From Nitrosomonadales bacterium (GTDB lineage: Bacteria; Pseudomonadota; Gammaproteobacteria; Burkholderiales; SG8-39): DNA of 43,852 bases. Where the stretch lies: positions 1 to 43,852 of the forward strand of contig SBAS01000097.1 in assembly GCA_005240145.1 (NCBI GenBank), in the 5' to 3' direction. Position 1 is the stretch's first letter; the number at the start of each line of letters is the position of its first letter. This document shows, piece after piece, positions 33,644 through 42,546 of this stretch. The position numbers and the translations under genes are program-made. The notes beneath the pieces were generated by a model. That model made no database searches and was not told the origin of the DNA. It saw only the letters and a program-made list of their open reading frames with translations.

Positions 33644-34144
33644 ATGGAAAAGCCCACTAAAACACTCGCGGTGATCATGCAGCGGCGTGCCCTGCAAAAT
33701 CGCTGGGAAAGCGTGGCCTGGGCGCCCTGGGCGGTGCTCGAGTCCGACGAATCCGCCGGCGAGCCGCGCCTGCTGGTGGAGCAATCGGGCATCCAGCAGT
33801 GGCTGCATCCCGGATTCGAGCTGGCGATCCACCGCGACGAGACGGAAGGCTATTACTTGAACGTGTCTTCTGGCTCGCCGCGCATCTTCGTGCTCTGGCG
33901 CATGGACGATGGGAACGAAAAGGCGGGTCAGGACGCCGCCCGCGGCGTGCCCTTGCAGACGACCGCGAGCTACTACGAAGGCGGGCGCTGGATGGACGCC
34001 GGCAATTCCGTGGACAGCGTGACGATGCCGCCTGCAATTTTTGCCTGGGTCGGCGAGTACGTGGAGAAAAACTACCGCCCCGAGCCGAGGAAGCGCATCA
34101 AACCGCGTTCGTTCGTGCATCCGAAGGACCGCGTGGAACGATGA
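33644..34144 (+). CDS. DUF3305 protein, formate dehydrogenase-linked
   Basis: This 166-residue protein is recognisable as DUF3305 from its opening ([25 protein letters not shown]) and its conserved [20 protein letters not shown] segment. DUF3305 and DUF3306 genes are found together in front of formate dehydrogenase operons in many proteobacteria; their biochemical role is not known. There is no signal peptide. It overlaps the DUF3306 gene by 4 bp and is the first gene of the plus-strand fdh operon. Confidence 0.88.
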   Translation: MEKPTKTLAVIMQRRALQNRWESVAWAPWAVLESDESAGEPRLLVEQSGIQQWLHPGFELAIHRDETEGYYLNVSSGSPRIFVLWRMDDGNEKAGQDAARGVPLQTTASYYEGGRWMDAGNSVDSVTMPPAIFAWVGEYVEKNYRPEPRKRIKPRSFVHPKDRVER

Positions 34145-34578
34145 GCGAAGGCAAGCAGGATCGGGAAGCCTTCCTCGATCGCTGGTCGCGGCGCAAGCTC
34201 GAGCAGGCCGAGGAAAAGCCGCTGCCGCCGCAGAAGGCGGAGGCCGAAGCGCCTGCCGCGCCTCTGCCCCCCGTCGAAGGATTGACGCCCGATTCCGACT
34301 TCAAGCCGTTCATGGCCGCGAACGTGGATGGCGCAACGCGCCGCGCCGCGCTGAAGAAGCTCTTCGCCGACGCGCATTTCAACGTGCCGGATCCCTACGA
34401 GGCCTATTCGGAGGACTGGACGGCGGGCGAGAAAATCCCCATGGCAATGCTCAAGACGCTGAACCACGCGCAAAAGCTGCTGTTTGACGAGGTCGAGAAA
34501 ACGGCTAAGGCGCCGATCGAAAAGCCGGAGACTCCAAAACCAGAACCCAAGGACGCCGTTGGAAAGCAAGACGCTTAA
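34141..34578 (+). CDS. DUF3306 protein, formate dehydrogenase-linked
   Basis: The 145-residue product opens with EAFLDRWSRRKLEQ, the DUF3306 signature, followed by a Pro/Ala/Glu-rich linker. The core is LTPDSDFKPFMAANVDGATRRAALKKLFADAHFNVPD, which ends near YSEDW. The tail is charged. There is no signal or membrane helix. The ATG overlaps the DUF3305 stop by 4 bp, and the 3' end overlaps the next gene by 20 bp. The function is unknown; the fixed neighbourhood suggests a role in formate dehydrogenase assembly. Confidence 0.87.
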   Translation: MSEGKQDREAFLDRWSRRKLEQAEEKPLPPQKAEAEAPAAPLPPVEGLTPDSDFKPFMAANVDGATRRAALKKLFADAHFNVPDPYEAYSEDWTAGEKIPMAMLKTLNHAQKLLFDEVEKTAKAPIEKPETPKPEPKDAVGKQDA

Positions 34579-36658
34579 GCTCTGCTCCTGCAACGGCACC
34601 ATTGCGCTCGACGCGAAGCTGCTCGGCGCGGCGCTGAAAGCGAAGCAGCCGCTCACCGTGCACCGGGAGCTGTGCCGCAAGGAGGCGGGCGCGTTCCAGT
34701 CCTCCCTCAGCGACCCGGACCTGATCGTCGCCTGCACGCAGGAAGCGCCGCTTTTCTCCGAACTCGCCTCGGCCGTGCAGTCGCAGGCGCGAATTTCCTT
34801 TCTGAATATCCGCGAGACCGCCGGCTGGTCGTCCGAGGGCAAGGACGCGGGCCCCAAGATCGCGGCCCTGCTCGCCGCGGCGGCGCTGCCGGAACCGGAA
34901 CCGGTCGCACAGGTCGATTACAAATCCGGCGGCGAGCTCCTGATCATCGGGCCCTCCGATGCGGCGCTCGACTGGGCCGCGCGGCTTTCGGCGACGCTCG
35001 AGGTAAGCGTGCTCATGACCGGCAAGGGGAAAGGCGAGCAGCCCGGCGAGCGCAGCTATCCGGTCTGGTCGGGCAAGGTGACCGGCATCTCGGGCTGGCT
35101 CGGCGCTTTCGAAGTGGAGTGGACGCAGGACAATCCGATCGACCTGGATATCTGCACGCGCTGCAACGCCTGCGTACGGGCTTGCCCTGAGGGCGCGATC
35201 GATTTCAGCTACCAGGTCGAGATGGACAAGTGCAAGGCGCATCGCGCCTGCGTCAAGGCCTGCGGCGCGATCGGCGCGATCGATTTTTCGCGCCGCGCGC
35301 CGCCCCGCAAGGAGCACTTCGACCTGGTGCTCGATCTGTCGCGCACGCCGCTGATCCGCGTACCCGACCTGCCGCAGGGTTACGCGGCGCCGGGCGCCGA
35401 TCCGCTCGAGCAGGCGCTTGCGGCGCAAAAGCTCACCGGGCTGGTGGGCGAATTCAGCAAGCCGCGCTTCACGAACTACCGCGCGCAAATCTGCGCCCAT
35501 GGCCGTTCCGGCAAATCAGGCTGCACCCAATGCCTGGATGTCTGTTCCACGGGCGCGATCAGCGCTGATGGGGATCACGTCAGGGTCGAGACACACTTGT
35601 GCGCCGGCTGCGGCGGTTGCGCCACGGTCTGCCCCTCTGGCGCCATGACTTACGCCTATCCGGGCATGCCGGACCTGGGCGCCCGGCTCAAGACCCTGCT
35701 GTCGGTTTATCGCGACGCGGGCGGCAAGAACGCCTGCGTGCTGGTGCACGATATGGAGGGCGGGCGCGAACGGATTCGCGCGCTCGGCCGCGGTGCGGGT
35801 TTTGGCGTGCGCGGCCTGGGCGCCAAGGGCGCCGGACGCGGCCTGCCGGCGCGCATGATTCCCTACGAATGCTTCCACATCGCCTCGATCGGCATCGACT
35901 TCATGCTGGGAGCCATCGCCTACGGCGCGAGCCAGGTGGCCGTGGTCGCGACGGGGCGCGAGCCCGAGGGCTACATCGCGGCGCTGAGGAAGCAGATGTC
36001 CTTTGCCGAGGCGATCCTGCAGGGGCTGGGCTACGCAGGCGTGCATTTCATGGTGGTCGATGGTGCGGAGAAGTCTCTCTGGGACCTCGTGCTCGCGGAG
36101 ACCGTGAAGAAAGCGGCAACGTTCAACTTGTCGACGGAGAAGCGCACTTCCCTGGATTTCGCCTTCGATTTTTTGTCTAAAACAAAAAACGAAAAGATCG
36201 ATCTCCCTGCGGGAGCGCCTTTTGGCGCGATTACGGTCAACAAGGAAACCTGCACCCTTTGCAAGGCCTGCATCGGCGCCTGCCCGGAAGCCGCGCTGCT
36301 CGATTCGCCCGAAGCGCCTCTGCTGCGCTTCATCGAGCGCAACTGCGTGCAATGCGGCTTGTGCGAGCAGACCTGCCCGGAAAACGCGATTGCCCTTGTT
36401 CCAAGACTATCTCTGGAAGCAGCAGCGAAACAGCCCGTAACTCTCAACGAAGCCGAGCCGTTCAACTGCGTGCGTTGCGGCAATCCGTTCGGCACCCGGC
36501 GCATGGTGGAGAACATGACGAGCAAGCTCGGCGCGCATTCGATGTTCGCCGCCGGTGGCGCGCTCAAGCGCCTGCAGATGTGCGGCGATTGCCGCGTGAT
36601 CGACATGGCCAGCTCGAAGGACGAACCCTCGATTTTCGATTACACCGGGCGCAAGTGA
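34559..36658 (+). CDS. Polyferredoxin-like 4Fe-4S protein of the fdh operon
   Basis: A 699-residue cytoplasmic iron-sulfur protein. Cluster motifs appear in three zones: about 195-245 (CTRCNACVRACPEGAIDF, then CKAHRACVKAC), about 320-365 (CTQCLDVCSTGAIS, CAGCGGCATVCPSG) and about 565-625 (CTLCKACIGACPEAA, CVQCGLCEQTCPENA). A C-terminal zinc-ribbon-like pair follows (CVRCGNPFG, CGDC). A central region with HDMEGGRERI resembles HdrA/MvhD-type electron carriers. The start is TTG at 34559, with AAGGA five bases ahead; this gives the N-terminus LKLCSCNGTIALD. It may pass electrons to or from formate dehydrogenase. Homologues are known in fdh operons, but the role is unproven. Confidence 0.85.
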   Translation: MESKTLKLCSCNGTIALDAKLLGAALKAKQPLTVHRELCRKEAGAFQSSLSDPDLIVACTQEAPLFSELASAVQSQARISFLNIRETAGWSSEGKDAGPKIAALLAAAALPEPEPVAQVDYKSGGELLIIGPSDAALDWAARLSATLEVSVLMTGKGKGEQPGERSYPVWSGKVTGISGWLGAFEVEWTQDNPIDLDICTRCNACVRACPEGAIDFSYQVEMDKCKAHRACVKACGAIGAIDFSRRAPPRKEHFDLVLDLSRTPLIRVPDLPQGYAAPGADPLEQALAAQKLTGLVGEFSKPRFTNYRAQICAHGRSGKSGCTQCLDVCSTGAISADGDHVRVETHLCAGCGGCATVCPSGAMTYAYPGMPDLGARLKTLLSVYRDAGGKNACVLVHDMEGGRERIRALGRGAGFGVRGLGAKGAGRGLPARMIPYECFHIASIGIDFMLGAIAYGASQVAVVATGREPEGYIAALRKQMSFAEAILQGLGYAGVHFMVVDGAEKSLWDLVLAETVKKAATFNLSTEKRTSLDFAFDFLSKTKNEKIDLPAGAPFGAITVNKETCTLCKACIGACPEAALLDSPEAPLLRFIERNCVQCGLCEQTCPENAIALVPRLSLEAAAKQPVTLNEAEPFNCVRCGNPFGTRRMVENMTSKLGAHSMFAAGGALKRLQMCGDCRVIDMASSKDEPSIFDYTGRK

Positions 36659-37245
36659 AGGCACCGGGTCTGCAACCTGAGGACGCGGCGCGGGCGGGGA
36701 TCTACGGCCTGATCGCGCGCCTCTTCTATGCGGCGCCGGATGAAGGCGTGCTGGGTGGCCTGCTCAATTCGACCGCGTTCGAAGGCAGCGACCAGCCGAT
36801 TGCGCTTGCGTGGCGCGAACTTGTCGCAGCGGGCCGCACGGTGTTTCCGGTCGTGCTCGAGAACGAGCACACGGAACTCTTCGTCGGCACGGGGAAAGCC
36901 GAGGTCACGCCTTACCTCACGCACTACACGATCAAGTTTGCAACCGACAATCCGTTGGTCGAATTGCGCCAGCAACTCATCCGCTGGGGATTGTCGCGGC
37001 GCGAAAACGTGAATGAGCCCGAGGACCACATCGCCGGTATTTGCGAAACCCTGCGATTCGCTATTGCAGTGCAACATCGGTCTGAGGAGGAGCAGAAAGC
37101 GTTCTTCGAGCGATTCCTTTACCGCGGCGGTGTGGCGTTCTGCGATGCTGTAAGCGCCTCGCCCAAAACCGTTTTTTACCGTCGCGTGGCTGGATTTGCG
37201 CGCGCATTTTTCGAGATCGAACACGAGGCCTTCGGGATGCTTTGA
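36655..37245 (+). CDS. TorD/DmsD-family chaperone for formate dehydrogenase
   Basis: The 196-residue all-helical protein belongs to the TorD family of redox-enzyme maturation chaperones. GIYGLIARLFYAAPDEGVL is the N-terminal helix and the conserved ENEHTELFVGTGKAEVTPYLTHY loop is typical, followed by EPEDHIAGICETL (E-P-x-DHI). Such chaperones bind the Tat signal of the molybdoenzyme and hold it for cofactor insertion. The GTG at 36655 overlaps the upstream stop by 4 bp (GTGA). The likely clients are the Tat proteins encoded at 37378 and 37586. Confidence 0.9.
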   Translation: MKAPGLQPEDAARAGIYGLIARLFYAAPDEGVLGGLLNSTAFEGSDQPIALAWRELVAAGRTVFPVVLENEHTELFVGTGKAEVTPYLTHYTIKFATDNPLVELRQQLIRWGLSRRENVNEPEDHIAGICETLRFAIAVQHRSEEEQKAFFERFLYRGGVAFCDAVSASPKTVFYRRVAGFARAFFEIEHEAFGML

Positions 37246-37317
37246 AAAGTCGCACTTGAGAATGATTGTTAACTGCCAGGCTGCAGGCAAGAATTATTTT
37301 CAGTTGGGACGTTTTCC

Positions 37318-37340
37318 GCTATTGATCAAGGGCTAATAGC
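37318..37340 (+). promoter_or_regulatory. Inverted repeat upstream of the fdh structural genes
   Basis: GCTATT (37318-37320 plus 37321-37323) and AATAGC (37335-37340) form a perfect 6-bp inverted repeat with an 11-nt spacer that contains TTGATCAA overlap at its edge. It sits in the 132-bp gap before the Tat-signal gene, about 38 bp from its start. It may be an operator or a leader hairpin. I saw no clear FNR-type or sigma-54 site in this gap. Confidence 0.3.
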
Positions 37341-37377
37341 CGGGTAAGTTTGCAAGAATTCGCCAAGGAGGCACCTC

Positions 37378-37575
37378 GTGACCGAGAAAAAAGCAACGCT
37401 CTCCCGCAGAAATTTCCTGATGACCATAGGTGCCGGTGGCGCCGCGACCGCGGCGGCGATCGTGGGCAAGAACGCCGCCTCGCCTGCGGGCTCCGGCAGC
37501 AAGGACAAGCGCGCGACCAGCGGCTACAAGGTCAGCGAGCACATCAACAACTACTATCGCACCACCAAGGTTTAG
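37378..37575 (+). CDS. Small Tat-signal protein, formate dehydrogenase region
   Basis: A 65-residue protein that is almost entirely a twin-arginine signal: TLSRRNFLMTIGAGGAATAAAIV, then a short tail ending in GYKVSEHINNYYRTTKV. It matches the small 'formate dehydrogenase region TAT target' family found directly before fdhA. The GTG start at 37378 is backed by a strong AAGGAGG (37365-37371). Its function is unproven; an assembly role for the exported enzyme is likely from its fixed position. It lies 10 bp upstream of fdhA. Confidence 0.9.
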   Translation: MTEKKATLSRRNFLMTIGAGGAATAAAIVGKNAASPAGSGSKDKRATSGYKVSEHINNYYRTTKV

Positions 37576-37585
37576 GAGGCGCGCC

Positions 37586-40546
37586 ATGCTGCTCACCAAA
37601 AAAGCGAACGCCAGCGTCACGTCGCAGCAGATCAGGCTGTCGAAAGGCCTGTCCAGCGTGCTGGCGAAAACCATCGATCGCCGCACTTTCCTCAAGCGCT
37701 CCGGCATGACGGCGGGCGCGGGCGTAGTCGCCGCTCAGCTGCCCTTCAGCATGATCAGCGAGGCGCAGGCCAAGGACGCGAGCGCGGGCAAGATCGAAGT
37801 CAAGCGCACGGTCTGCACGCACTGCTCGGTCGGTTGCGCCATCGACGCGGTGGTGCAGGACGGCGTCTGGATCCGGCAGGAGCCGGTGTTCGATTCGCCG
37901 ATCAACCTCGGCGCGCACTGCGCCAAGGGCGCCTCGATCCGCGAGCACGGCATCACGCACGATTCGCACCGCCTCAAGTACCCGATGAAGCTCGAAGGCG
38001 GCAAGTGGAAGCGGATCTCCTGGGATACCGCCTACGACGAGATCGCGAAAAAGCTGCAGGCAATTCGCGACGACAAGGAGAAGGGCGGCCCCGACGCGCT
38101 GTTCGTGGTTGGCTCGTCCAAGCACAACAACGAACAGGCTTACCTGCTGCGCAAGTGGGTGTCGCTCTGGGGCACCAACAACACCGACCACCAGGCACGC
38201 ATCTGCCACTCGACCACGGTTGCGGGCGTAGCCCAGACCTGGGGCTACGGCGCGATGACCAATTCGTACAACGACGAGCAGAATTCGAAGTCGCTGTTCT
38301 TCCTCGGCTCCAACGCCGCCGAAGCCCATCCGGTGTCGATGCTGCACACGTTGCACGCCAAGGAAAACGGCTGCAAGGTGATCGTCGCCGATCCGCGCTA
38401 CACGCGCACCGCGGCGAAAGCAGACATCTACGTGCGTTTCCGTTCCGGCACCGACGTACCGCTGCTGTTCGGCATCCTGCATCACGTATTCAAGAACGGC
38501 TGGGAGGACAAGCAGTACATCCACGACCGCGTCTATGGCATGGAGGAAGTGAAGAAAGAGGTCATGGCCAAGTGGACGCCGGACAAGGTGACCGAGGCCA
38601 CCGGCTGCAGCGAGGCGGAGATTCACAACATCGCCAAGACGCTGGCGGAAAACCGCCCTGGTTTCATCATCTGGGCGATGGGGCAGACGCAGCACACGAA
38701 TGCCAACGCGATCGTGCGCGCCTCCAACATCCTGATGCTCGCGCTGGGCAACGTCGGACGCTCGGGCGGCGGCTGCAACATCTACCGCGGCCACGACAAC
38801 GTGCAGGGGGCGACCGACATCGGCCCGAATCCCGACACGCTGCCAGGCTACTACCCGGTCGCGGTGCCGGGCTCCTGGGCGCACTGGTCGCGGGTCTGGA
38901 ACGTGGACCCGAAGTTCATCGCCGATCGCTACGCGCCTGGCATGCAGGGGAAACCCGGCATGACGGTGTCGCGCTGGATCGACGGTGTGACGGAGAAGAA
39001 CGAGGCGATCGACCAGGGACCAAACCTGCGCGCGATCTTTTTCTGGGGGCATGCGCCGAACAGCCAGTCGCGCGGCCTCGAAATGGTCGAGGCGATGAAA
39101 AAGCTCGACCTGATGGTGGTGCTGGATCCCTATCCGTCGGCAAGCGCGGCAATGTTCGCGATGGTGCGCAAAGACGGCGCCTACCTGCTGCCGGTGGCGA
39201 CGCAGCTCGAGACCGAGGGCTCGGCGACCTGCTCCAACCGCTCCATCCAGTGGCGCGAAAAAGTGATCGACCCGATCTTCGAGTCGCGCACCGACCACAT
39301 GATCATGTACCAGCTCGCGCAGAAGCTCGGCTTCGGCGACCAGTTGATCGGCAAGCGCGACGGCAAGCAGAACATCAAGCTGGTGAAGGGCAAGGGCGGC
39401 GAAGAGCCGTCGATGGAAGACACGCTGCGCGAAATCAACCGCGGCGTGTGGACTATCGGCTACACCGGTCAGACGCCCGAGCGCATCCAGGCGCACATGC
39501 GCAACATGCACCTGTTCGACGTCAAGACCCTCAAGTGCAAGGGCGGCAAGGACGTGAAGACCGGCTACGACATGACCGGCGACTACTTCGGCCTGCCGTG
39601 GCCCTGCTACGGCAACGCGGCGATCAAGCACCCGGGCTCGCCCAATCTCTACGACACCTCCAAGCACGTGATGGACGGCGGCGGCAATTTCCGCGCGCTG
39701 TTCGGCATGGAAAAGGATGGCGTCAACCTGCTGGCGGAGGACGGCTCACATCCGAAAGGCGCGGAGATCACGACGGGGCATCCGCAGTTCGACCACGTGC
39801 TGTTGAAGAAGCTCGGCTGGTGGGACGACCTGACGGAGGACGAGAAGAAGGAAGCCGAGGGCAAGACCTGGGCTAACGACCTCTCCGGCGGCATCCAGCG
39901 GGTGGCGCTCAAGCACGGCTGCCATCCGTTCGGCAACGCCAAGGCGCGCGCCATTGTGTGGAATTTCCCCGACGGCATCCCGCAGCACCGCGAGCCGCTC
40001 TACAGCCCGCGCCCGGACATGGTCGAAAAATATCCGCAGCACGACGACGTGAAGACCCTCTGGCGCCTGCCGACGCTGTTCAAGTCGGTGCAACTGAAGG
40101 CGGTCAAGGAAGAGATGCACAAGAAGTATCCGCTGATCCTGACCAGCGGCCGCCTGGTGGAGTACGAGGGTGGGGGCGAGGAAACGCGCTCCAATCCGTG
40201 GCTTGCCGAACTGATGCAGGACAACTTCGTCGAGATCAACCCCAAGTCGGCGGCTGATCGCGGCATCCGCAACGGCGAGTACGTCTGGGTGAGCACGCCT
40301 TCGGGCGCGAAGCTGAAGGTGAAGGCGATGGTGACCGAACGGGTCGGGCCGGACACCTGCTTCATCCCGTTCCACTTCTCGGGCTGGTGGCAGGGGCAGG
40401 ACATGCTGCCCTACTACCCGCAAGGGGCCGCGCCGATCGTGCGCGGCGAGGCGGTGAACACGGCGACGACCTACGGCTACGACCGCGTCACCATGATGCA
40501 GGAAACCAAGACGACGCTTTGCCAGGTCGCGAAGTTCACGGCATAA
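37586..40546 (+). CDS. fdhA: Formate dehydrogenase catalytic subunit, cysteine type
   Basis: The 986-residue molybdenum subunit oxidises formate to CO2 at the periplasmic face. It has a Tat motif (DRRTFLKRSG, 31-40), a [4Fe-4S] site (Cys77, 80, 84, 112 in VCTHCSVGC and HCAKG) and bis-MGD-binding domains to the end. The active-site segment is HQARICHSTTVAG, where Cys208-His209 replaces the Sec-His pair of E. coli FdnG; there is no in-frame TGA. The ATG at 37586 follows TAGGAGG. The upstream open frame is antisense to nothing and reads through the Tat-signal gene in another frame, so it was not used. It precedes the iron-sulfur and cytochrome b subunits. Confidence 0.95.
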   Translation: MLLTKKANASVTSQQIRLSKGLSSVLAKTIDRRTFLKRSGMTAGAGVVAAQLPFSMISEAQAKDASAGKIEVKRTVCTHCSVGCAIDAVVQDGVWIRQEPVFDSPINLGAHCAKGASIREHGITHDSHRLKYPMKLEGGKWKRISWDTAYDEIAKKLQAIRDDKEKGGPDALFVVGSSKHNNEQAYLLRKWVSLWGTNNTDHQARICHSTTVAGVAQTWGYGAMTNSYNDEQNSKSLFFLGSNAAEAHPVSMLHTLHAKENGCKVIVADPRYTRTAAKADIYVRFRSGTDVPLLFGILHHVFKNGWEDKQYIHDRVYGMEEVKKEVMAKWTPDKVTEATGCSEAEIHNIAKTLAENRPGFIIWAMGQTQHTNANAIVRASNILMLALGNVGRSGGGCNIYRGHDNVQGATDIGPNPDTLPGYYPVAVPGSWAHWSRVWNVDPKFIADRYAPGMQGKPGMTVSRWIDGVTEKNEAIDQGPNLRAIFFWGHAPNSQSRGLEMVEAMKKLDLMVVLDPYPSASAAMFAMVRKDGAYLLPVATQLETEGSATCSNRSIQWREKVIDPIFESRTDHMIMYQLAQKLGFGDQLIGKRDGKQNIKLVKGKGGEEPSMEDTLREINRGVWTIGYTGQTPERIQAHMRNMHLFDVKTLKCKGGKDVKTGYDMTGDYFGLPWPCYGNAAIKHPGSPNLYDTSKHVMDGGGNFRALFGMEKDGVNLLAEDGSHPKGAEITTGHPQFDHVLLKKLGWWDDLTEDEKKEAEGKTWANDLSGGIQRVALKHGCHPFGNAKARAIVWNFPDGIPQHREPLYSPRPDMVEKYPQHDDVKTLWRLPTLFKSVQLKAVKEEMHKKYPLILTSGRLVEYEGGGEETRSNPWLAELMQDNFVEINPKSAADRGIRNGEYVWVSTPSGAKLKVKAMVTERVGPDTCFIPFHFSGWWQGQDMLPYYPQGAAPIVRGEAVNTATTYGYDRVTMMQETKTTLCQVAKFTA

Positions 40547-40556
40547 GGAGACAGCC

Positions 40557-41195
40557 ATGGCGAGAATGAAATTCCTCTGCGATGCCGAACGCTGCATCGA
40601 GTGCAACGGTTGCGTTACCGCTTGCAAGAATGAAAACGAAGTGCCATGGGGCGTCAATCGGCGCCGCGTGGTCACGATCAACGACGGTGTGATCGGCGCG
40701 GAGAAATCCATCTCGGTGGCCTGCATGCACTGCTCGGACGCGCCGTGCATGGCGGTGTGCCCGGTGGACTGCTTCTACAAGACCGCCGACGGCGTCGTGC
40801 TGCATGACAAGGACCTGTGCATCGGCTGCGGCTACTGCTTCTACGCCTGTCCCTTCGGCGCGCCGCAGTTTCCGCAGGCGGGCGCGTTCGGCCTGCGCGG
40901 CAAGATGGACAAGTGCACCTTCTGCGCCGGCGGCCCGGAAGAGGACAAGAGCGAAGCCGAGTTCAAGAAGTACGGCCGCAACCGGTTGGCGGAAGGCAAG
41001 CTGCCGGCCTGCGCGGAGATGTGCTCCACCAAGGCCCTGCTAGGCGGTGACGGCGACGTGATCGCGGATATCTATCGCGAGCGCGTGGCGCGCCGCGGCA
41101 GCAAGGGCGCGGAAGCCTGGGGTTGGGGCAGCGCCTACGGCCAGCCGCCCAAGGGTGGTGCTGCGCCGGCGGCCGCACCGGCCAAGAAGTCATGA
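40557..41195 (+). CDS. fdhB: Formate dehydrogenase iron-sulfur (beta) subunit
   Basis: A 212-residue ferredoxin subunit with four cluster motifs: CIECNGCVTAC, CMHCSDAPCMAVC, CIGCGYCFYAC and the CTFC...PACAEMC pair. It moves electrons from FdhA to the membrane cytochrome b. Unlike E. coli FdnH, it has no C-terminal membrane helix; the tail is Ala/Lys-rich. It follows fdhA by 10 bp with AAGGAG ahead of the start. Its stop overlaps the lipoprotein gene by 4 bp. Confidence 0.94.
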   Translation: MARMKFLCDAERCIECNGCVTACKNENEVPWGVNRRRVVTINDGVIGAEKSISVACMHCSDAPCMAVCPVDCFYKTADGVVLHDKDLCIGCGYCFYACPFGAPQFPQAGAFGLRGKMDKCTFCAGGPEEDKSEAEFKKYGRNRLAEGKLPACAEMCSTKALLGGDGDVIADIYRERVARRGSKGAEAWGWGSAYGQPPKGGAAPAAAPAKKS

Positions 41196-41440
41196 GGCGC
41201 GCGCTGCTGGGGGTAGCCGTGCTGTGCCTGGCTCTGACTCTTCCCGCATGCATGGAAGTCGAGCAGGTGACCTCTCCCGAGAGGCAGGCCGGCCAGACGG
41301 TACGGCGCGACACGGCGGCGTGGAACAACGAGCCGATCGCCGGGGGGCCGAAGTGGAGCAAGGGGGATCGCACGAGCTGGGAAGAGCAGATCAAGCAGCG
41401 CCAGCTCGCCCAGCATGAGCACCGCCGGATTTACCAATAA
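41192..41440 (+). CDS. Small lipoprotein of the fdh operon
   Basis: The 82-residue product starts with a lipoprotein signal (RRALLGVAVLCLALTLPAC, lipobox LPAC, Cys20). The mature part of about 62 residues is hydrophilic, with AAWNNEPIAGGPKWSKGDRTSWEEQIKQR. It has no domain that I recognise. The ATG overlaps the fdhB stop by 4 bp, and the cytochrome b gene starts 23 bp later, so it is firmly within the operon. A role in stabilising the periplasmic complex or anchoring it is a guess. Confidence 0.75.
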   Translation: MRRALLGVAVLCLALTLPACMEVEQVTSPERQAGQTVRRDTAAWNNEPIAGGPKWSKGDRTSWEEQIKQRQLAQHEHRRIYQ

Positions 41441-41463
41441 GCCTGCTCGATAAGGAGGAGTTC

Positions 41464-42531
41464 ATGCAAACGCTCTCCCGCCTCACAGGCTGGCTGATTC
41501 TCGGCTTGGCATTGTCCTTCCAGGCAGCGGCGCAGGCGCCGGCGCCGGCGGATCCGGTCAAGGACCAGCAGAAGCGCTCCGTCGAACAGCCGGGCAACAA
41601 CGCGCCCGTGTGGCGCGATGTGAAATCCGGCCAGCCCAACTACACCAGCGTTCCTGGCAGGGAAGTCGGCGTGCTGGTGCAGCAGCAGGCGCGCTTCCCG
41701 GGGCAGGAACACATGACCACGGCGGGCGAAGCCTGGCGCAAATTCAGGAACGGCCCGATCACTTTCTATGGCGGCTGGCTGGTGGTGCTCGTGCTGGCCG
41801 TCATCGCGGCGATTTACTACACCCAGGGTCCGATCAAGCTGCACGACAAGCCCTCGGGACGGATGATCGAGCGCTTCACGCTCGCCGAGCGCTGGGCGCA
41901 CTGGGTGATGGCGATCAGCTTCTGCGTGCTCGGGGTCTCGGGCCTCATTCTCCTTTTCGGCAAGCATGTGCTGCTGCCCGTCTTCGGCGCCACGCTGTTC
42001 GCCTGGCTCGGCAGCCTGGCGAAGAACCTGCACAATTTCGTCGCGCCGCTGTTCATCGTCAGCCTGCTGGTGTTCATCGTCATGTACATCAAGGACAACC
42101 TGCCCGAGAAGGGCGACATGAACTGGCTCATGAACGGCTGGAAGATGTTCAAGGGCGAGCACCTGCCCTCGGGGCGCTTCAACGCCGGCGAGAAAGCCTG
42201 GTTCTGGGCTGGAGTGGTGGTCCTTTCCCTGATCATCTGCGTCTCGGGCCTGATTCTCCTGTTCCCGAATTTCGACCAGGTGCGCGCGACCATGCAGCAG
42301 GCGAGCGTGGTGCACGCCATCGCGGCAGTCCTCGTGATCGCCGCCGCCATCGGCCACATCTACATGGGTACGGTCGGCGTCGAAGGCGCCTACGGCAACA
42401 TGCGCGACGGCATGACCGACGAGACTTGGGCGAAGGAGCACCACCAGTACTGGTACGAGGACGTCAAATCCGGCAAGGCCGGGGTGAAAACTGCGGCGAA
42501 ACCGGGTGCCGCACCGCAGACACAGCACTAG
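41464..42531 (+). CDS. fdhC: Formate dehydrogenase cytochrome b (gamma) subunit
   Basis: A 355-residue membrane protein: N-terminal signal-like helix, a periplasmic linker of about 70 residues, then membrane segments of the FdnI/FdoI family. Conserved haem b histidines lie in AERWAHWVMAISF, NLHNFVAPLFIV and VVHAIAAVLVIAAAIGHIYMG. It takes electrons from FdhB to quinone. The N-terminal extension, with VPGREVGVLVQQQARFPGQEHMTTAGEAWRKFRNGP, is found in many betaproteobacterial gamma subunits. AAGGAGG lies just before the start. The symbol fdhC here means the cytochrome b subunit, not the formate channel. Confidence 0.93.
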   Translation: MQTLSRLTGWLILGLALSFQAAAQAPAPADPVKDQQKRSVEQPGNNAPVWRDVKSGQPNYTSVPGREVGVLVQQQARFPGQEHMTTAGEAWRKFRNGPITFYGGWLVVLVLAVIAAIYYTQGPIKLHDKPSGRMIERFTLAERWAHWVMAISFCVLGVSGLILLFGKHVLLPVFGATLFAWLGSLAKNLHNFVAPLFIVSLLVFIVMYIKDNLPEKGDMNWLMNGWKMFKGEHLPSGRFNAGEKAWFWAGVVVLSLIICVSGLILLFPNFDQVRATMQQASVVHAIAAVLVIAAAIGHIYMGTVGVEGAYGNMRDGMTDETWAKEHHQYWYEDVKSGKAGVKTAAKPGAAPQTQH

Positions 42532-42546
42532 GGGGAACGAGGAATC

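Noticed and set aside
37246-37377. FNR-type or sigma-54 promoter before the Tat-signal and fdhA genes
   Set aside because: TTGATCAA is only a compressed palindrome without the 4-bp spacer of an FNR site, and no GG-N10-GC pair fits a sigma-54 promoter.
38186-38230. Possible selenocysteine codon in fdhA
   Set aside because: The active-site codon is TGC (cysteine) and the reading frame contains no internal TGA.
37544-39667. A 707-codon open frame on the minus strand opposite fdhA
   Set aside because: Antisense shadow of a highly conserved gene; its composition is rich in Arg, Val and His with no recognisable motif.
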